Source: Lepidostoma basale
Taxonomy: Eukaryota; Arthropoda; Insecta; Trichoptera; Lepidostomatidae
Length of the DNA: 64,000 nt
Direction: 5' to 3'
Assembly: GCA_022606425.2 (NCBI GenBank)
Contig: JAHDVF020000015.1
Location: 62,001 to 126,000, forward strand
Notes under the pieces: model-generated
What the model saw: the letters and a program-made list of their open reading frames with translations, nothing else
Database searches by the model: none
Told to the model about the DNA's origin: nothing
Translations under genes and position numbers: made by a program
In this document: positions 63,415 through 64,000 of the stretch, in pieces
How positions within the stretch are numbered: the stretch's first letter is position 1
How the letters are laid out: every line of letters begins with the position of its first letter

Positions 63415-63737
63415 AAGAAAACCATCACGCCGTTTCCCCGCAGGGGTAGGCAGAGAGAATGGACCGCCACACTACTCTATCCTGGCACACCTCTCTAGCT
63501 TCCTCCACATTCATACATCGAGTCATACACGCACGTCGATTCTTCCGGCGAAAGAAGGTATTATGAACAAAATTATGAAAGGTTCGCTTCGTTCGTTCGG
63601 ACATATGGAGCGCATGGGTGAAGAAAGAATGGTTAAAAAAGTATACGTTAACAATGTTAATGGAGTAAGGAGTCGAGGTAGACCGAGGAAAACATGGCAT
63701 GACCAAATTAATCAAATATCAAAAGTTGGTCAATAGC
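63415..63737. mobile_element. LINE-A2 head-to-head pair
   Basis: 63420-63548 is A2 in - orientation (accatcacgccgtttccccg...); 63549-63737 is A2 in + orientation ([21 protein letters not shown]...TWHDQINQI). The two parts cover adjacent segments of the element. Confidence 0.75.
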
Positions 63738-63874
63738 ATAAAATGTTTGTATAACTTCAGATTTTTAATATAAACAAAGCAAGATTTTTGTTGTTGGATG
63801 CTAGATGCCAATTTTTTTATATCGGGTTCATAGCTGGTAGCTTTCAATAGAATACATTAGTACTTTCGTAAACT

Positions 63875-63966
63875 GACTAACTAACCATCACTCCGTCTCT
63901 CCGAAAGGGTAGGCAGAAAGAATGGACTGTCACACTTTTTCTGATGCGGCACTCCATCCTTCTCTT
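63875..63966 (-). mobile_element. LINE-A 3' end scrap
   Basis: actgactaactaaccatcactc...ggactgtcacac then tgatgcggcactccatcctt, the same combination as at 63155-63245. Confidence 0.6.
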
Positions 63967-64000
63967 TTTACTTCATACTTTCGTATGTCTGATTTAATAA

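Overview
This is AT-rich eukaryotic DNA with GC-richer exons, GT-AG introns, many degraded non-LTR retrotransposons (LINEs), cut-and-paste transposons of the mariner, pogo, hAT and piggyBac types, a tRNA-derived SINE and a short (CCTAA)n tract of the insect telomere type. I read it as a piece of an insect nuclear genome; the order cannot be fixed from the sequence alone. It contains one real host gene. Almost every other open frame is a fragment of a mobile element or a shadow.

The host gene is on the + strand from the coding exon starting at 4589 to the stop codon at 39908-39910. It encodes an oxysterol-binding-protein-related protein of the ORP5/ORP8 type (OSBPL8-like). I could join 19 constitutive coding exons with canonical splice sites and consistent phases into an 891-residue protein: basic N-terminal region, PH domain (about 172-297), linker, ORD lipid-transfer domain (about 383-760) with the split EQVSHHPP fingerprint, and a C-terminal membrane anchor (859-881). 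Vertebrate ORP8 has almost the same length and layout. In that family the protein sits in the ER membrane, touches the plasma membrane through the PH domain and basic region, and exchanges PI4P for phosphatidylserine. A twentieth exon (17733-18896, 1164 nt, phase 1 on both sides) fits in frame between the PH and ORD parts and would add 388 mostly polar residues (1279 aa in all).

The introns and the 24 kb downstream are filled with repeats. Names used here: LINE-A (RTE-like, C-terminal motif [11 protein letters not shown], tail of GTTA repeats; subtype A2 with a TTG-repeat tail); LINE-B (motif YLRQRQHRL, tail of GATT/GATTT units); LINE-D (motif WPQTVSNAV); LINE-E (motif EAFEMW); LINE-F (motif LKWQWA.HVAR); LINE-G (motif MRIYKA); LINE-H (motif EIAANQSQD); an L2/CR1-like LINE; TIR element C (about 0.4-0.5 kb); a tRNA-derived SINE. 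All LINE copies are 5'-truncated, frameshifted or mosaic. Two keep a reverse-transcriptase core with YADD (26343-27600 and 57410-58612).

Region by region: 1-470 possible promoter and non-coding first exon; 776-4558 LINEs and a SINE; 4589-5019 first coding exon; 5020-11855 large intron 1 (solo LTR, LINEs, TIR element C, hAT derivative, piggyBac derivative); 11856-15962 PH-domain exons; 17733-18896 cassette exon; 18897-23670 LINE, 25-bp minisatellite and TIR element; 23671-39910 linker, ORD and anchor exons with repeats in nearly every intron; 39911-64000 no host gene recognised, only nested repeats, microsatellites and fold-back elements.

The main points for a second look are the large symmetric cassette exon, a perfect 85-bp inverted repeat at a LINE junction, several datable nested insertions with target-site duplications, and inverted LINE pairs able to form long hairpins in intron RNA.
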